Origin: Takakia lepidozioides
Taxonomy: Eukaryota; Streptophyta; Takakiopsida; Takakiales; Takakiaceae
Assembly: GCA_030704615.1 (NCBI GenBank)
Contig: CM060733.1
Location: 57,290,001-57,354,000 of the forward strand
DNA: 64,000 nt
Reading direction: 5' to 3'
Position numbers and translations under genes: made by a program. Position 1 is the stretch's first letter, and each line of letters opens with the position of its first letter. Positions 12,421-23,859 of this stretch are shown here, piece after piece. A model generated the notes under the pieces. The model ran no database searches. It saw only the letters and a list, made by a program, of their open reading frames with translations, and had not been told where the DNA came from.

Positions 12421-13756
12421 TGCATGGATTGCGACTCAATCCATCCGCATCCCGATTTTCCGGCTCGATGCACCACCTGGAAGTCGTAATCTTGAAGCGT
12501 AAGTGCCCACTGTGCAAGTTTCCATATAAGCTTGTCTAACTCCATCAACCACTTCAATGGTTGGTGATCCGTGACAAGGGTGAAGAGATTGCCATAGAAG
12601 TAGTATCTAAAATGTGTCACTGCCCATATTGCAACTAGACACTCCCCTTCATAGGAACTATACTTCGCCTCGGCATCATTGTTCGAGCGGCTAGCATATG
12701 CCACTATGAACTCTCTTCCCTCATCATCCACTTGTGTGAGCACTGCCCCAATCCCCAACATACTCCAATCCGTATGTAGCTGGAAAGACCGCCCCCGAAT
12801 AGGCCGCCTTAGAATAGGTGCAAAAGTCAATCGAGCCTTGAATTCCTCAAATGCTTTCTCCTGCTTCTCCTCCCACTGCCACTCCTGACCCACCTTGGTC
12901 AACTTGGTAAGAGCCTTTGCAATGCTGCTAAATCCCTTGACAAACCGTCGATAGTAATTTGCCAACCCCATGAAAGCACGAACTTCTGGTAACATCGATG
13001 GGATGTGGAATGCGTGCAATGGCATCCACCTTCGTCTTTTGAACACCCAATCCTCCAGGGTATATCATGTGGCCCAGATACTCAATCTGGTTGTGGAAGA
13101 ACTTGCAATTCCCAAGGTGCAATTTCAACCCATGCGCTCTCAAGCACTCAAACATCATCTGAAGGTGTCTCTCGTGCTCCTCAATCGTAGCACTAAAAAT
13201 GATGATGTCATCAATGTAGCACTGGGCGAAGTCTAGCCCCGCAAGAATCCTATCCATGACCCTCTGAAACTCTGCAGGAGCATTCTTCAACAAACGGTAG
13301 GAACCGCCATTGGTACAAGCAATCCTTCCCATGTCGGTCAATCCCCCAGAATGTCGTCTTTTGCTTGTCAGCCTCTTTAATTGGCAACTGGTGGTAACCG
13401 GATCGCAAGTCCAATGTGCTAAACACCTTTGCATGTCCAATGGCATCAAATATCTCCTCTGGAGTTGGCATGGCATATCTATCGGACTTAGTCTGACGGT
13501 TCACAGAACGGTAGTCCCCACACATCCTTCTTTCTGTCCAATTGCCATAGATATCTTTCTTAGCTGGCATCACCGTTGCCGAGACATACTCCCCGCCTGA
13601 CAACTCCACCAATCCGGCTTCGAACAACTCCTTAGTCCGTGACTGGATCAAAGACCTCTCCATATCACTACACCTGTAGGGCCTTCGAAAAATTGGCGTG
13701 TCACTTGCCAAATCAATACGAAACTCCTGGCCCTTCAAACTCCCCAAATCCTTCAA
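12414..13756 (-). pseudogene. Reverse transcriptase and RNase H of element X (frameshifted)
   Basis: Frames 13250-13756, 12928-13476 and 12414-13046 together show a Ty3/gypsy RT: YRSVNRQTKSDRYAMP, FSTLDLRSGYHQ, then the catalytic box CYIDDIIIFS (YIDD). They continue into the RNase H domain with LHTDWSMLGIGAVLTQ and LVTDHQPLKWLM. Motif order and spacing are normal. At least two frame changes split the domain, for example near 13280 between LPF and the palm motif. Confidence 0.85.
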
Positions 13757-14173
13757 ACCGAAGGCAAAGCAATTTCTATAAGCCCTTAGAAATCACTGGA
13801 TCCTCTGCCTCTCTCCTCCGGTGACTGTAGGTCCAACATCTGGTTCCCAGTTGTCCTCAGTGACTACAACCTTAGGTACACCAGGCTTGGAGGTAGGAGA
13901 CGCATCCTTTGGTTGCTAGATAGCAACCTCTTGGGCCTTGTCCGCCCACCCTAAACTGTGGCGTAGCCTCCACTTGCTCCGTCATAGCCACCTTGAGAAC
14001 ATCCTCTGGGAAAGAAACATCGTCAACCTCTTCAAAAACCTTAGCCACCTTGGCCTCCAACTGATCCTCAGTGTATGGCTCTCCCCACTCCTCATACTAC
14101 TGCATGAGAGATCCAATAACTCTCTCTTTGCGCATCTCATCCCACATCTGCCATGGGTGTTTGCACCCCATGA

Positions 14174-15602
14174 TCATGTGCCCCCACATGCGGTTGGCAG
14201 AGAAGGTGCAATATCCAATGGGAGTGCGGAAGTAGCCACCAATGCTTGCAATCTCCGTTGCTCAGCCATACACAAGCCAATGACCCATGTCAAACAATTG
14301 AGATCCATTGCCTGGCGTCGTGATGCCTCTGACAGAGCTGGCACAGCTGTAGTGCCCATGACAAATCTCATTGCCCGCTCTCGCTCATCCGCATTGGGCT
14401 CGCACACTGTCCCAAATCAATCCAGGACCATTGTCTCGAAAAGCATGAGACGAGGGAAAGCTCATGAGCGTAGGCAAGGCTGCACGTGGCTGCCCCACTC
14501 GATTGACCACCACTAAAGGTGGACGATCATCATGTCGCACTATCTGTGGTTGCCTCCCTTGGTCCAAAATGCCCTCAACCGTGAGGTTGGGTGGCCGTTG
14601 AATGGAATCATAGGCTCTCTTGAGTAACTTTGGTGGTGCAAGATTGGTCCACCACAACCTAGGCCTTTGTGCCCGTGAACCCACTGCAGCTGCATCCAAC
14701 AATACAGCTGGTCCAATCCATGACCGGATCTGATGTACACTAACCATAAACCTGGTCCGAGAATCCCCCATGAGAGGAACATTCTCCAGGATGTAAGCTG
14801 GAGGTTGCACTTGTCTCACCTGCAAGTCACGCAACACTCGCAGCATCTCCCAAAACAGATGCGATCGTGCATCTTGCAAACCATTATCATGACCTGCGGG
14901 TGAATGTCCTTGACAAGGCCACCCTCCTATCACCAAGTCAATGGGATCATGCCGATCCAAATCCTCCGCCCCCAGCATGATAATGTCTGTTGGCAAGGTC
15001 TTTTGGTACCCTTGAATTGCTGAGAGAGGCAACAACTCAGGATACTGATGTGTGAGCAAGGCAACATGGCGCATGGAAACACGCCGAGCAATCTCATCCT
15101 TCTCCACATACAAGTACGTGCGTACTTTGATTCCTGCTTGCAACACTCCTACAAGCCCAGTGCTCATGCCTCCAAACAGGTCTAGCAAACAAATGCTTGA
15201 GTCAGGTTGTTGCCAGATAATAGGTACTGTGTCCAATGGAGCTAATTGAGGAGGTCCAGGTGATGTAACTGAACTCCCCTCGCCTACCGATGGAAAGGCC
15301 TCCTGCCATGCTTGCTGCACACACTGGCTTGCCACTCGCTGCAAATCCCCAATTGTATTCCACAATGAGCTATGCACAGGAAGATGAAGAAGCAACTCAG
15401 TCTTGTATGCCAATTGCTTGTCTTCATCAGGTGGTGGCATATTATCTGCATGGCTATTTCCCTCCAAAAGCTCACCACCCCAAGCCACCACCCTTGAGAA
15501 TGCAGCCAATGTGGGCATCATATTCCTATGATCCACCGCTACATTCCCAATAAACCGCACTGGGAGCAGTGCACGTCGACCATCCCCTGACTGCCATTCC
15601 GG
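14174..15602 (-). CDS. C5-cytosine DNA methyltransferase domain of element X
   Basis: The 391-codon frame 14385-15560 is free of stops and contains motif I LLDLFGGMSTGL (residues 125-136), motif II-like YLYVEKDE, motif IV GGWPCQGHSPAG with the catalytic Cys at residue 216 (codon about 14913-14915), motif VI ENVPLMG (259-265) and motif VIII RPRLWW (299-304). The C-terminal motifs IX/X continue in the next frame (14174-14407) as NADERERAM and AMDLNCLTW. Compared with element Y, four residues (QVLG) are missing inside motif X. The order I-IV-VI-VIII-IX-X is that of DNMT1/DNMT3-type enzymes, which methylate cytosine at carbon 5 using S-adenosylmethionine. It lies between protease and RT, so it is pol-encoded. 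Activity is not shown. Confidence 0.88.
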
Positions 15603-15603
15603 C

Positions 15604-15780
15604 TGTCGTGCGCATACATATCGCTACACAACTACATTGCTGTCCAAAACCACACAACACATGTGCACACCACACACTAGTATACCACTAGTCTACCACT
15701 AGTCCAACCACTAGGCTACAACTAGTCAGTCACTAGGCTGCCACTACGCTGCCCACTATGGCAGTCACTAGTCCACACAA
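15604..15780 (-). repeat. Segment A, outer copy (3' end of element Y)
   Basis: 177 bases starting TGTCGTGCGC on the plus strand and directly abutting the target duplication CGGC. It is repeated with a single observed difference at 16110-16286. It has many ACTAGT/CACTAG units. It is absent from the other end of the element. Confidence 0.85.
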
Positions 15781-16107
15781 TGATAAAGAAGAAGAATACA
15801 AGCACAAGCTCATACGAGCTCACAAAGCTGAAGCATAAACTCATGCATATATAACCTCATCACTCAAATACAAGTCAAGCCAAGTGCACCCCACGCCATG
15901 GGGAATCCACACTACGGCGCCATAGCTAGGCGCGGTGAGGCTCAACTCGAGAAAGATGAGCCTCCCGCGCTTGCCGTGAAGATAACCACTCCAGGGCCTA
16001 AATCTGCCTTGACCCCTGGATTGACACTTGGGCCAATCCCAAATGTCAATATGTAAAAGCTAGCTATTTCCTAGCTAGTTTCACACTAGTGGTAAAATAA
16101 CTTGACA
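15781..16107 (-). repeat. Segment B, left copy (terminal repeat of element Y)
   Basis: 327 bases, TGATAAAGAAG...TTGACA on the plus strand, nearly identical to 26460-26786. It holds the stem-loop GAGGCTCA/TGAGCCTC (15937-15944 and 15957-15964) with a 12-nt loop, shared with element X, and a TATATA motif in the sense strand that could be a promoter. Confidence 0.88.
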
Positions 16108-16109
16108 GC

Positions 16110-16286
16110 TGTCGTGCGCATACATATCGCTACACAACTACATCGCTGTCCAAAACCACACAACACATGTGCACACCACACACTAGTATACCACTAGTCT
16201 ACCACTAGTCCAACCACTAGGCTACAACTAGTCAGTCACTAGGCTGCCACTACGCTGCCCACTATGGCAGTCACTAGTCCACACAA
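16110..16286 (-). repeat. Segment A, inner copy
   Basis: Second copy of segment A, separated from segment B by GC, so the joint reads GACAGCTGTC (16104-16113), a perfect palindrome. Immediately inside it (16288-16296) is CCCCCC, that is GGGGGG in the sense strand, the only short purine-rich run near the 3' repeat and a candidate polypurine tract. Confidence 0.85.
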
Positions 16287-16545
16287 TCGCCCCCCTAGCT
16301 GGTGCTTAGGTCCCTCTAAGTCCAGGTAGCCACAAGATGTGATAGTGACCATAGCCTCACTAAGTCCTCCACCACTATCCCTACTACACTCAAACTCGAT
16401 AGATCAAGAGGCCGGGTGCAAGAGTTGCCCCATCGTTAGTCGCCGTCTTGCAACCTGTGAACTTGAGCTTGGGATCTCATGTATTGACTCCTATGAGCTT
16501 GGCCTCCCATGTCTTGTTAGCTGCCTCCAGTCATGTCCACTGCCA

Positions 16546-16692
16546 CTATCCCAAGCAGTGTGGACACAACCAATCTCCGTCAAGAACCTTCTGAAGGGGT
16601 GGTGTCAAGCATCCCATATGCCAACCCCTTGAGCACCGATCACACACCAGCATGGTGGCTGCCCCTTTGGCAGACCCACAGAGCATGCACCT
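16546..16692 (-). CDS. PHD finger at the C-terminus of element Y pol
   Basis: C4HC3 residues are seen in CMLCG, CDRC, GWHMGC and DWLCPHC, including the conserved Trp before the last pair. It ends the pol frame 16546-17508 in the position of a chromodomain. PHD fingers generally bind histone H3 N-termini, so chromatin-guided integration is a reasonable inference. Confidence 0.85.
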   Translation of the reverse strand, partial: RCMLCGSAKGAATMLVCDRCSRGWHMGCLTPPLQKVLDGDWLCPHCLG

Positions 16693-18190
16693 CAAACCTG
16701 CAGGTACCACTGCCAAGTTTGGGTCAACTCTGCCATCGACATTGGGAAGGTGACATGGCGCACAATTACGCACATGGTCTTTCCAAGTCATGCCATCCCG
16801 ACCCTCTAAGATCAGGACCCCTGAGGGCAACACCTCTCGAACCCTCAGAATAACACGCCCTGCAGTAACATCCAGAGTCGTAGGAGCAGTCTGCTGCAAA
16901 TAAACATAGTCACCAGGGCTAAACCTCCGAACCCCAGGACGATATCCTCCACCACGTATAGTGGCATACCTCAACGTATCACGGTGTTGTGCAATGGCAA
17001 GGTTCTCAAAAGCCATGGGCATGACTTTCTTGAACAACTCTGCACGCTGATCACATGCACGTACCCACATGTCCGGATCGTCAAGGTTAAGGACTTGAAC
17101 AGTGTCCCTACGAATGGCTGCAGGCAAATCCGGCTCTCGGCCAAAGAGAAGGAAATATGGTGAGAAGGAGGCAAGTGATGCTTGTTTGCTGAACCTGTAG
17201 CCCATGGCTAACCAAGGAACCTGAAGATCCCAATCTCCTAGGTGTCCCTTCTGCAAGCCATACTTGCGCAAACCCCTCTTCACCGTCTGAACAACTCTCT
17301 CTGCTAAGCCATCGGCCTCAGGATGATCCCGAGAAGTGGTGCGGTGGTCTATCAAGGCTTTATCACACAAAGCCTGAAACTCCCCCCAAGAACTCTCTCC
17401 CTTGGTCCGTGAGTACCTCAGCTGGAGCACCAAATCGGCTAAGCACACGATCCAAGAATGCATACGCAGCCCCCTCACTAGCCTTGTCAGGCAATGGAAC
17501 CAACTCAATCCACTTGGAGAAGTGCTCCACCATCACCAACACATATCTGTGGTGGCGCATAGTCAGTGGCAACGGTCCTGCGAAGTCAAGACTCCACCTG
17601 TAGCCTAATCCCATGATTGGTAAAGGATGCAACTGTGGTGTAGGGGCGTTGAATGAAGCACGCACCCTGTCACACACCATGCACCTAGCCACAAACTGTT
17701 GCACCTCTGTATGCATACCACGCCACCAATACTGCCCCTGCAGTAAACTGTGAGTGCGTCGCACTCCAAAATGCCCCAACTCCTCATGGGCATGCCGCAC
17801 TAACCGTGCACGCTGTGTGGGGTGAGGCACAATCCTCACCCGACCATCCTCCCACACTCGAAGTAGGTGTATCCCCTCCCACTTGAACCTCTTGGCTCGT
17901 TGCAGGATCCGATCCCTCTCCCTGGCAGTCACAATGGCTGCCATGTCTCCCGTGCGGAGGTAGTCCAACACAGCCGAATCCTCATGTATATCTCTGGCAC
18001 CACCTAGCTCATCACTAGCCTCAGGGTCCTCAGACACTCCGTCTACAGTCATCCCTGTTGTAGGTCCAATCTGACCTCCCGATGCCAAGATACACAAAAA
18101 TGCAGATGCGTGCCATCCCGGCACCATCTCCTCGTCCGTCTCACCATGCCACCGAGCTCTAGTGTCATCCTGCTGGCTCATGCATGGATT
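16693..18190 (-). pseudogene. Integrase of element Y (one frame change)
   Basis: Frame 17363-18223 gives the end of RNase H (RDADGLSRNPC), the HHCC module (HEELGHFGVRRTH, CMVC) and the first two catalytic Asp (DFAGP, LTDQGREF). Frame 16546-17508 continues with HPEADGLAERVVQ holding the catalytic Glu, then SPGDYVYLQ and LRVREVLPSG (GPY/F-like). The change of frame lies near 17390-17400, within a short C-rich run. All DDE residues remain, so a single-base correction would restore continuity. Confidence 0.87.
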
Positions 18191-18195
18191 GCGAC

Positions 18196-19524
18196 TCAAT
18201 CCATCCGCATCCCGATTGACCAACCCGGTCGATGCACAACCTGAAAGTCATACTCCTGGAGTATAAGTGCCCACCGTGCAAGCTTCCCCGTAAGCTTGTC
18301 TGACTCCATCAACCACTTGAGTGGCTGGTGATCCGTGACAAGGGTGAAAAGATTGCCGTATAGATAGCACCTGAAGTGTGCCACGGCCCACACTGCAGCT
18401 AAGCACTCTCCCTCATATGAGCTGTACTTAGCCTCTGCAACGTTGTTTGAGCGGCTAGCGTAAGCCACTACCACTACGAACTCTCTTCCCTCATCATCCA
18501 CCTGTGTGAGCACCGCCCAGCCCCAGCATGCTCCAATCCGTATGCAGCTGAAAGGGACGCCCCTGATAGGTCGTCTCAAGATAGGCGCCGAGGTCAACCT
18601 CGCCTTGAGCTCTTGAAAGCTCGTTCCTGCTCATCTTCCCACTGCCACTCCTGGTCCACCTTGGTCAGCTTGGTTAGAGCCTTTGCAATGGTACTAAATC
18701 CCTTGACAAACCGTCTATAATAGTTTTGCCAACCCCATGAAAGCTCGAACTCGGCTCACATCCGTGGGGCGTGGAATTTGTGCAATGGCCTCTACCTTAG
18801 TCTGCTGTACCCCCCAATCCTCCAGGATATATCATGTGACCCAGATACTCAATCTGGTTGTGGAAAAACTTGCACTTCCCCGGATGCAACTTCAATCCGT
18901 GCGCTCTCAAGCGCTCCAATACCACCTGAAGGTGTCTCTCATGCTCCTCCATCGTAACACTAAGATGATGATGTCATCTATGTAGCACCGAGCAAAGTCC
19001 ACCCTTGCTAGAATCCTATCCATGACTCTCTGAAACTCTGCAGGAGCATTCTTAAGCCCAAATGGTAAGACCGCCACTGATATAGGCAATCCTTGCCGTG
19101 CTCATTGATCCCCCAGAATGCCGTCTTCTGCTTGTCCGCCTCCTTGATTGGCAACTGGTGATATCCGGATCGTAAATCCAAAGTGCTAAAGGCCTTAGCA
19201 TGCCCGATGGCATCAAAGATCTCCTCTGGTGTTGGCATGGCATACTTATCGGACTTGGTCTGACGATTTACAGGCCGGTAATCACCGCACATACGTCTCT
19301 CCGTCCAATTGCCATAGACATCCTTCTTGGCTGGCATCACTGTGGCTGAAGCATACTCTCTCCCACCAGAGCTCCACCAAACCTGCCTCCCAGAGATCTT
19401 GAGTCCTCATCTGAATCAAAGACCTCTCCATGTCACTGTATCTATAGGGTCTCCGAAAGATTGGCGTGTCAGTGGCCAACTCAATACGGATCTCTTGACC
19501 CTTCAGTGCTCCCAAGTCCTTCAA
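18196..19524 (-). pseudogene. Reverse transcriptase and RNase H of element Y (frameshifted)
   Basis: The frames 19282-19524, 19008-19340, 18907-19089 and 18196-18597 carry successive RT blocks: FRRPYRYSDMERSL, YRPVNRQTKSDKYAMP, FSTLDLRSGYHQLPI, FGLKNAPAEFQRVMDRIL and CYIDDIII. RNase H shows ASRSNNVAEAKYSSYEGE and LVTDHQPLKWLM. Relative to element X the RNase H start (LHTDWSM in X) is in a shifted frame here. At least three small indels break the frame. Confidence 0.82.
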
Positions 19525-19789
19525 ACTGAAGGCAAAGCAATTCCTGTAAGCCCTCAGGAACCGCCGTATACGTCGTCTCTCTCTCCGGTGACAATGGGTC
19601 CAATGTCAGGCTCCCAATTGTCCTCCGTAACTACAACCTTAAGTCAGTGGGCTTAGAGGTAGAGGACGCGTCCCGTGGTTGCTATGCTGCAACTCTTGAG
19701 CAGTACTCCCTACCTGCTCAGTCATGACAAGGCATCATCCTGCCCCATCATCTCATCCTTGAGGACCTCCTCAACTCGAGAAGAATCCC

Positions 19790-21224
19790 AACCTCATCCA
19801 TCACAGCCGCCTTGGCTGCCAACTCCTCTGAACCTCGAGCACCCCCACGTGTGCCATGGATGCATGCACCCCGTGGTCCTCATATGCTCGCCCCCACTCA
19901 CTGCCTGTACCGTCTCGGTAGGCAGAGAGACCATTGAGGGAAGTGTATTCCGCACTCTGCGTTGCTCAGCTAGAGCCAAGCTGATAATCCAGGTCAAGCA
20001 ATTGAGATCCATTGCTTGCCCCAACACTTGACGACGTGATGCCTCAGAAAGAGACGACACCGCCGTGGTACCAGTGGTAAAACCCATTGCCGCCCGCTCA
20101 CGCTCGTCAGCATTAGGCTCCACTAACTGCTGCAACTACGAGCATCCCACAGGAGGCCAGGTCCACTATCCCGGAAAGCATGCGATCCTGGGAAGCTGAG
20201 CAGTGTAGGTAATGCTGCTCGTGGTTGACCCACCTTGTTGACCACTGCCAAAGGCGAACGGTCATCGTGTCTCACACGTTGAGACTGCCTCCCTGTGTCC
20301 AGAATGTTATCCACTGTGAGATGTGCTGGCCGCTGCACACCCATCAAATGCACGCTTGAGCAGTGCGGGTGGCATCATGTTAGTCCACCATAGCCGTGGA
20401 CGATGAGCCCGTGACCCCACTGTAGCTGCATCCAGCAACACTGCTGACCCAAGCCACGACCGGACTTGATGCACACTGGCCATCACCCTGGCCCGAGAAT
20501 TGCCCATCAGTGGCACATTCTCCAAGATGTATGCTGGAGATACAGCTTGATGAAGCTGCAAGTGGCGCAAAACCCGCACCATCTCCCAAAACAGACCCGA
20601 CCTCGAGTCTCGCAATCCATTGCCATGCCCGGCTGATGAATGCCCTTGGCAGGGCCAACCTGCCACTACCAGATCAATGGAGCCAACCCGCTCCAAATCC
20701 TGCGCCCCCCAGCAACGAAATGTCTGCTGGCAAGGCCTGCTGATATCCACGAATTGCAGACACCGACAACAACTCAGGGTACCGCTGCACCAACTGAGCA
20801 ACATGGCGAAGTGAAACGCGTCGTGCAGTCTCATCCCTCTCCACATACAGGTAACGCCGAACTCGTACACCTGCCTGTAACACAGCAGCCAATCCGGTGC
20901 TGATCCCGCCAAACAAGTCCAGAAGACAAATGCCTTCATCACGAGACTGCCACACAATAGGTGTGGTGTCCAATGGAGACAATTGAGGTGGTCCTGGTGC
21001 AATCCCCACACTCTCCTCCTCTCCTGACGGTACAAAAGCCTCCACCCAGGCTTGTTGCACCCGTCGATCAGCATCCCGCTGCAAATCCTTGCTCGTGCCC
21101 CACAATGGAGTCTGAGCAACCATGGTAGGCAACTCCGCCATACCATACATGTCATCCTGCTCTCCGGAAGTGGTACATCCTCTGAATGAGCATTGCCCTC
21201 AAGCAACTCTCTAGGCCAACTCAC
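19790..21224 (-). pseudogene. C5-cytosine DNA methyltransferase domain of element Y (frameshifted)
   Basis: Motif I LLDLFGGISTGL and YLYVERDE are in frame 20674-21150. Motif IV AGWPCQGHSSAG with the catalytic Cys, motif VI ENVPLMGNSR and motif VIII RPRLWW are in frame 20307-21224. The region QRPAHLTV...LPTLLSFPGSHAF is in 20123-20353, and motifs IX/X (NADERERAAMGFTTGT, VLGQAMDLNCLTW) are in 19794-20135. All diagnostic motifs are present, and motif X is complete here, unlike element X. The first frame break is at a six-base C run (about 20706-20711), where one base fewer restores the frame. Family knowledge: such enzymes transfer a methyl group to cytosine. Role in the element is unknown. Confidence 0.88.
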
Positions 21225-22031
21225 TCACTGCCGCTGTGAATGCTGCTAGTGTCGGCATCTTGCCTCGCTGGGCAACCGCAACTCCTCCTATGAACGTCAC
21301 AGGGAGCTGCGCACGCCGGCCCTCCCCTGACTGCCATGCAGGCCTATAGGAAGCTGACTCCTCCCAAAAATCCAGGGTGAAGCCCATGGGGTACAACACT
21401 GCCCCACCAACCAGGACATCGTATGAGACTGCGTCTGTCACAATGGCCTTGGCTCGCATCACTGAGCCATCTGTAGGGTGATCCGGCCGTAGTCTGATAG
21501 CCAACTCATGCCGTGTCATGCCCCGAGCCTGCTCCGATCCTCCAAGAGACGTCTCTATCTGGAAAGACAAGGCTCCATATCCGCCTCCGTGAGGCCCAAG
21601 CCTGCAATAGCAGCTCTGCCCAGCATCAGTGGCTGAGCTCCCGAGTCCAACAAGACTCGCAGTGGCCGGTACCTCTTGCCTGCCGGTCCACTCAAACAGA
21701 AAATGCCATCCTGGTTGTCTAACATGACAACTCCAGGTGTCACCATGGCGCGCTCAATGGCTGGCCTAGCTGGCAGCTCCATCAACCTGGCAGCTGCAGC
21801 TTGCCATGGCGCCGCCGTGGCAGTCTTGACCCTCAAATCCGAGGATCCCTCCGGCACTACACCTCCCACTATCTCCGCAGAAGATGAAGTAACCTCCCCA
21901 CTCTCACAGAGTGTAGCTGCCAGCCTGAACACCTCAGCTGGTCTTACCCCCGGCGTCGCAATCATGGTAGCCGATAACAATGGAGCCTGGCACACAGATG
22001 TGGCCGCTCCTAGCAGCACACTAGCTGCCAT
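21211..22031 (-). CDS. Retropepsin-like protease and linker of element Y
   Basis: Frame 21555-22031 contains LRVLLDSGAQPLMLGRA, the DSGA active-site motif of retroviral-type aspartic proteases, which act as dimers to cut the polyprotein. Frame 21211-21570 continues with TRHELAIRLRPDHP, YDVLVGGAVLYPMGF and the SYRPAWQS block that leads to the methyltransferase. The corresponding SYRP block in element X is the insertion site of Y. Confidence 0.8.
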
Positions 22032-22365
22032 AGCCTTGGCAACAACTAGGTAGTGGTGCTACCCGTGTAGCTCTCCCCAATGGCATAGTGACCTCCGCCT
22101 CGGTAACAGTCGGGCGAGAACTAGGTGCCATGGATGGCGTCGACACTGTCTCTCGCCAATGTGAATGACTGAGGAAGCCTAGCCTGACGGCTTGCCTCCC
22201 CACGCTGTGGATCCAACTCCACCTCTGCACCTCGTGGCTCAGGAACTCGTGCTGCTCCTCGAGTCACGGCTGCAGCAGACTCCACCTGCACTAGTGGTAG
22301 TGCTGCTCCACACATGAATCCCATGCCTCCATATCTCTCCCTCCCTCAGGAACAGGAGGTGACCA

Positions 22366-23859
22366 TCATCCGGCCTTAGAGCCGGTACCACCTGAGCTGT
22401 AGCCATGGCAGCGAGCCTCTGCTCTAGCTGCTGAAAGCCGGTTGGCCATGCCTTGGTCAACACCCTGACCTCCGCGTCCTTGGCCACGTTGAGCTTGCCC
22501 TTGGCCTGCACCTCGTGGCTGGCCACCTCGTCCTCTCTGGCTGCTCCACCTCGCCCCCGCCATCATTGTTCCCCTGGAACTGGCCTGGGCGCAACTCAGG
22601 ATGCAAACCATAACACTGAGGCCTCTCCATGCCCGTGTTTGCCACAATGCCCACACTGTAACTGTGCAGGCTGTGCATGTGCCGGCCCTTTGCCCCCTCT
22701 GACAATCCTTCTTGACATGGGGTCCTCCACATGTCCAGCACACCACATCCGCTCGTTGTTGGCCAGCAAATGAAGGGAGAGACCCCTGCATCTGAGGTCC
22801 TCTCTGCCCTTCCCTGAGCTTCACCTGAGCCCCCTTATTGCCTTGAGCACGTTGAGGTAGTGGTTGGCTAGGAGCACCACTACCCCGGGTGTCTCCTTAG
22901 CAAATCCCACCATGACCACTCGTTCCTCCACCATGTTGAGCTCTATCCGCTCTGCCAGCAAAACACATTTGCTAAGGTGGGTTGGGCCGCTTGTAGGAGA
23001 GTTGCATCCCGCACCCTTCTCCTCAGCTCCTTGTCCAATATCCCATACCAGAATTGGACTGCCTGAGCTTCCGTAACCCCTTGGGTTACATTTATCAAGC
23101 GCCTCATGCGAGTGAAAGCCTCCCTCAAGCTCTCGGTCGGCTTCCGTTGGAACTCTTGCAAGCTCCGCAACTTCTTCTGTCTCCTCCCCTTGGTAGTTCC
23201 CTCTCAACTCTTCTCGAAGAACTCCACAACAGGGTTGAAGGCAGGCACGGGTGCTAGTGCTGGTGCGGTAGTGGCTTGGGTGGACGTCGTAGCTACTGTA
23301 CCACCAGTCCCACTGCTGCTTCTGAAGCTGCTGGTGCAGCGGCAGGTGTAGCCACTCCTCGTGGCTCTAGTGCCCCTAGTGATGGAAGACAAGTCGGGTG
23401 ACCAGTACATCCCTCACTCCTCGCTCTCAACCACCTCATGCCCCCGCCTGCACGCATGGTAATCATCCATAGGCGGCCCCTCAAGGTGCTGAAACAGCCC
23501 CTTCCATGCCATGAAAGGCGTAAATAGTTGTGGATTGCGTGCATTTGCTGCAAATCACACCAACTATCAAACTCTTGGATAAAATCATCCAACTCGATGG
23601 TGCCCACCGCCCCAGAGTACCTTCGTGGCCCCTTGTAGCTCCCATACATCTCCTCCATTGTGTCCCACAACAATGGCAAAGAAACACTTGCAGCACCGCG
23701 GTATGAGCCCTCCTGATTCACAATCCGAATCAGAACCTTCCGTGGAAGACACATGAGGTGAAGGTGGCCTAAACCGCACACCTCGGTCTCGTGTACCCAC
23801 TAGTATCGCTAGTGCTCGAACCGGCACTGTCCCCAGCAACTAGTGGCACCTCGTGTGAC
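22366..23859 (-). pseudogene. Gag of element Y (frameshifted)
   Basis: The start is the ATG near 23859 (MSHEVPL). Capsid-like sequence (ELDDFIQEFDSWCDLQQ, LINVTQGVTEAQAVQFWYGI) is followed by a zinc knuckle CWTCGGPHVKKDC (CX2CX3HX4C). A second knuckle seen in element X is out of frame here. At least four frame changes occur. Gag packages the RNA in the cytoplasmic particle. Confidence 0.75.

Noticed and set aside
14385-14410. Programmed frameshift before methyltransferase motif IX, since both elements change frame there
   Set aside because: The shift is +1 in X and -1 (or +2) in Y and no shared slippery sequence is visible, so independent indels are simpler.
13938-14516. 192-residue plus-strand open frame
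   Set aside because: It is the antisense shadow of the methyltransferase motif IX/X region and resembles no protein.
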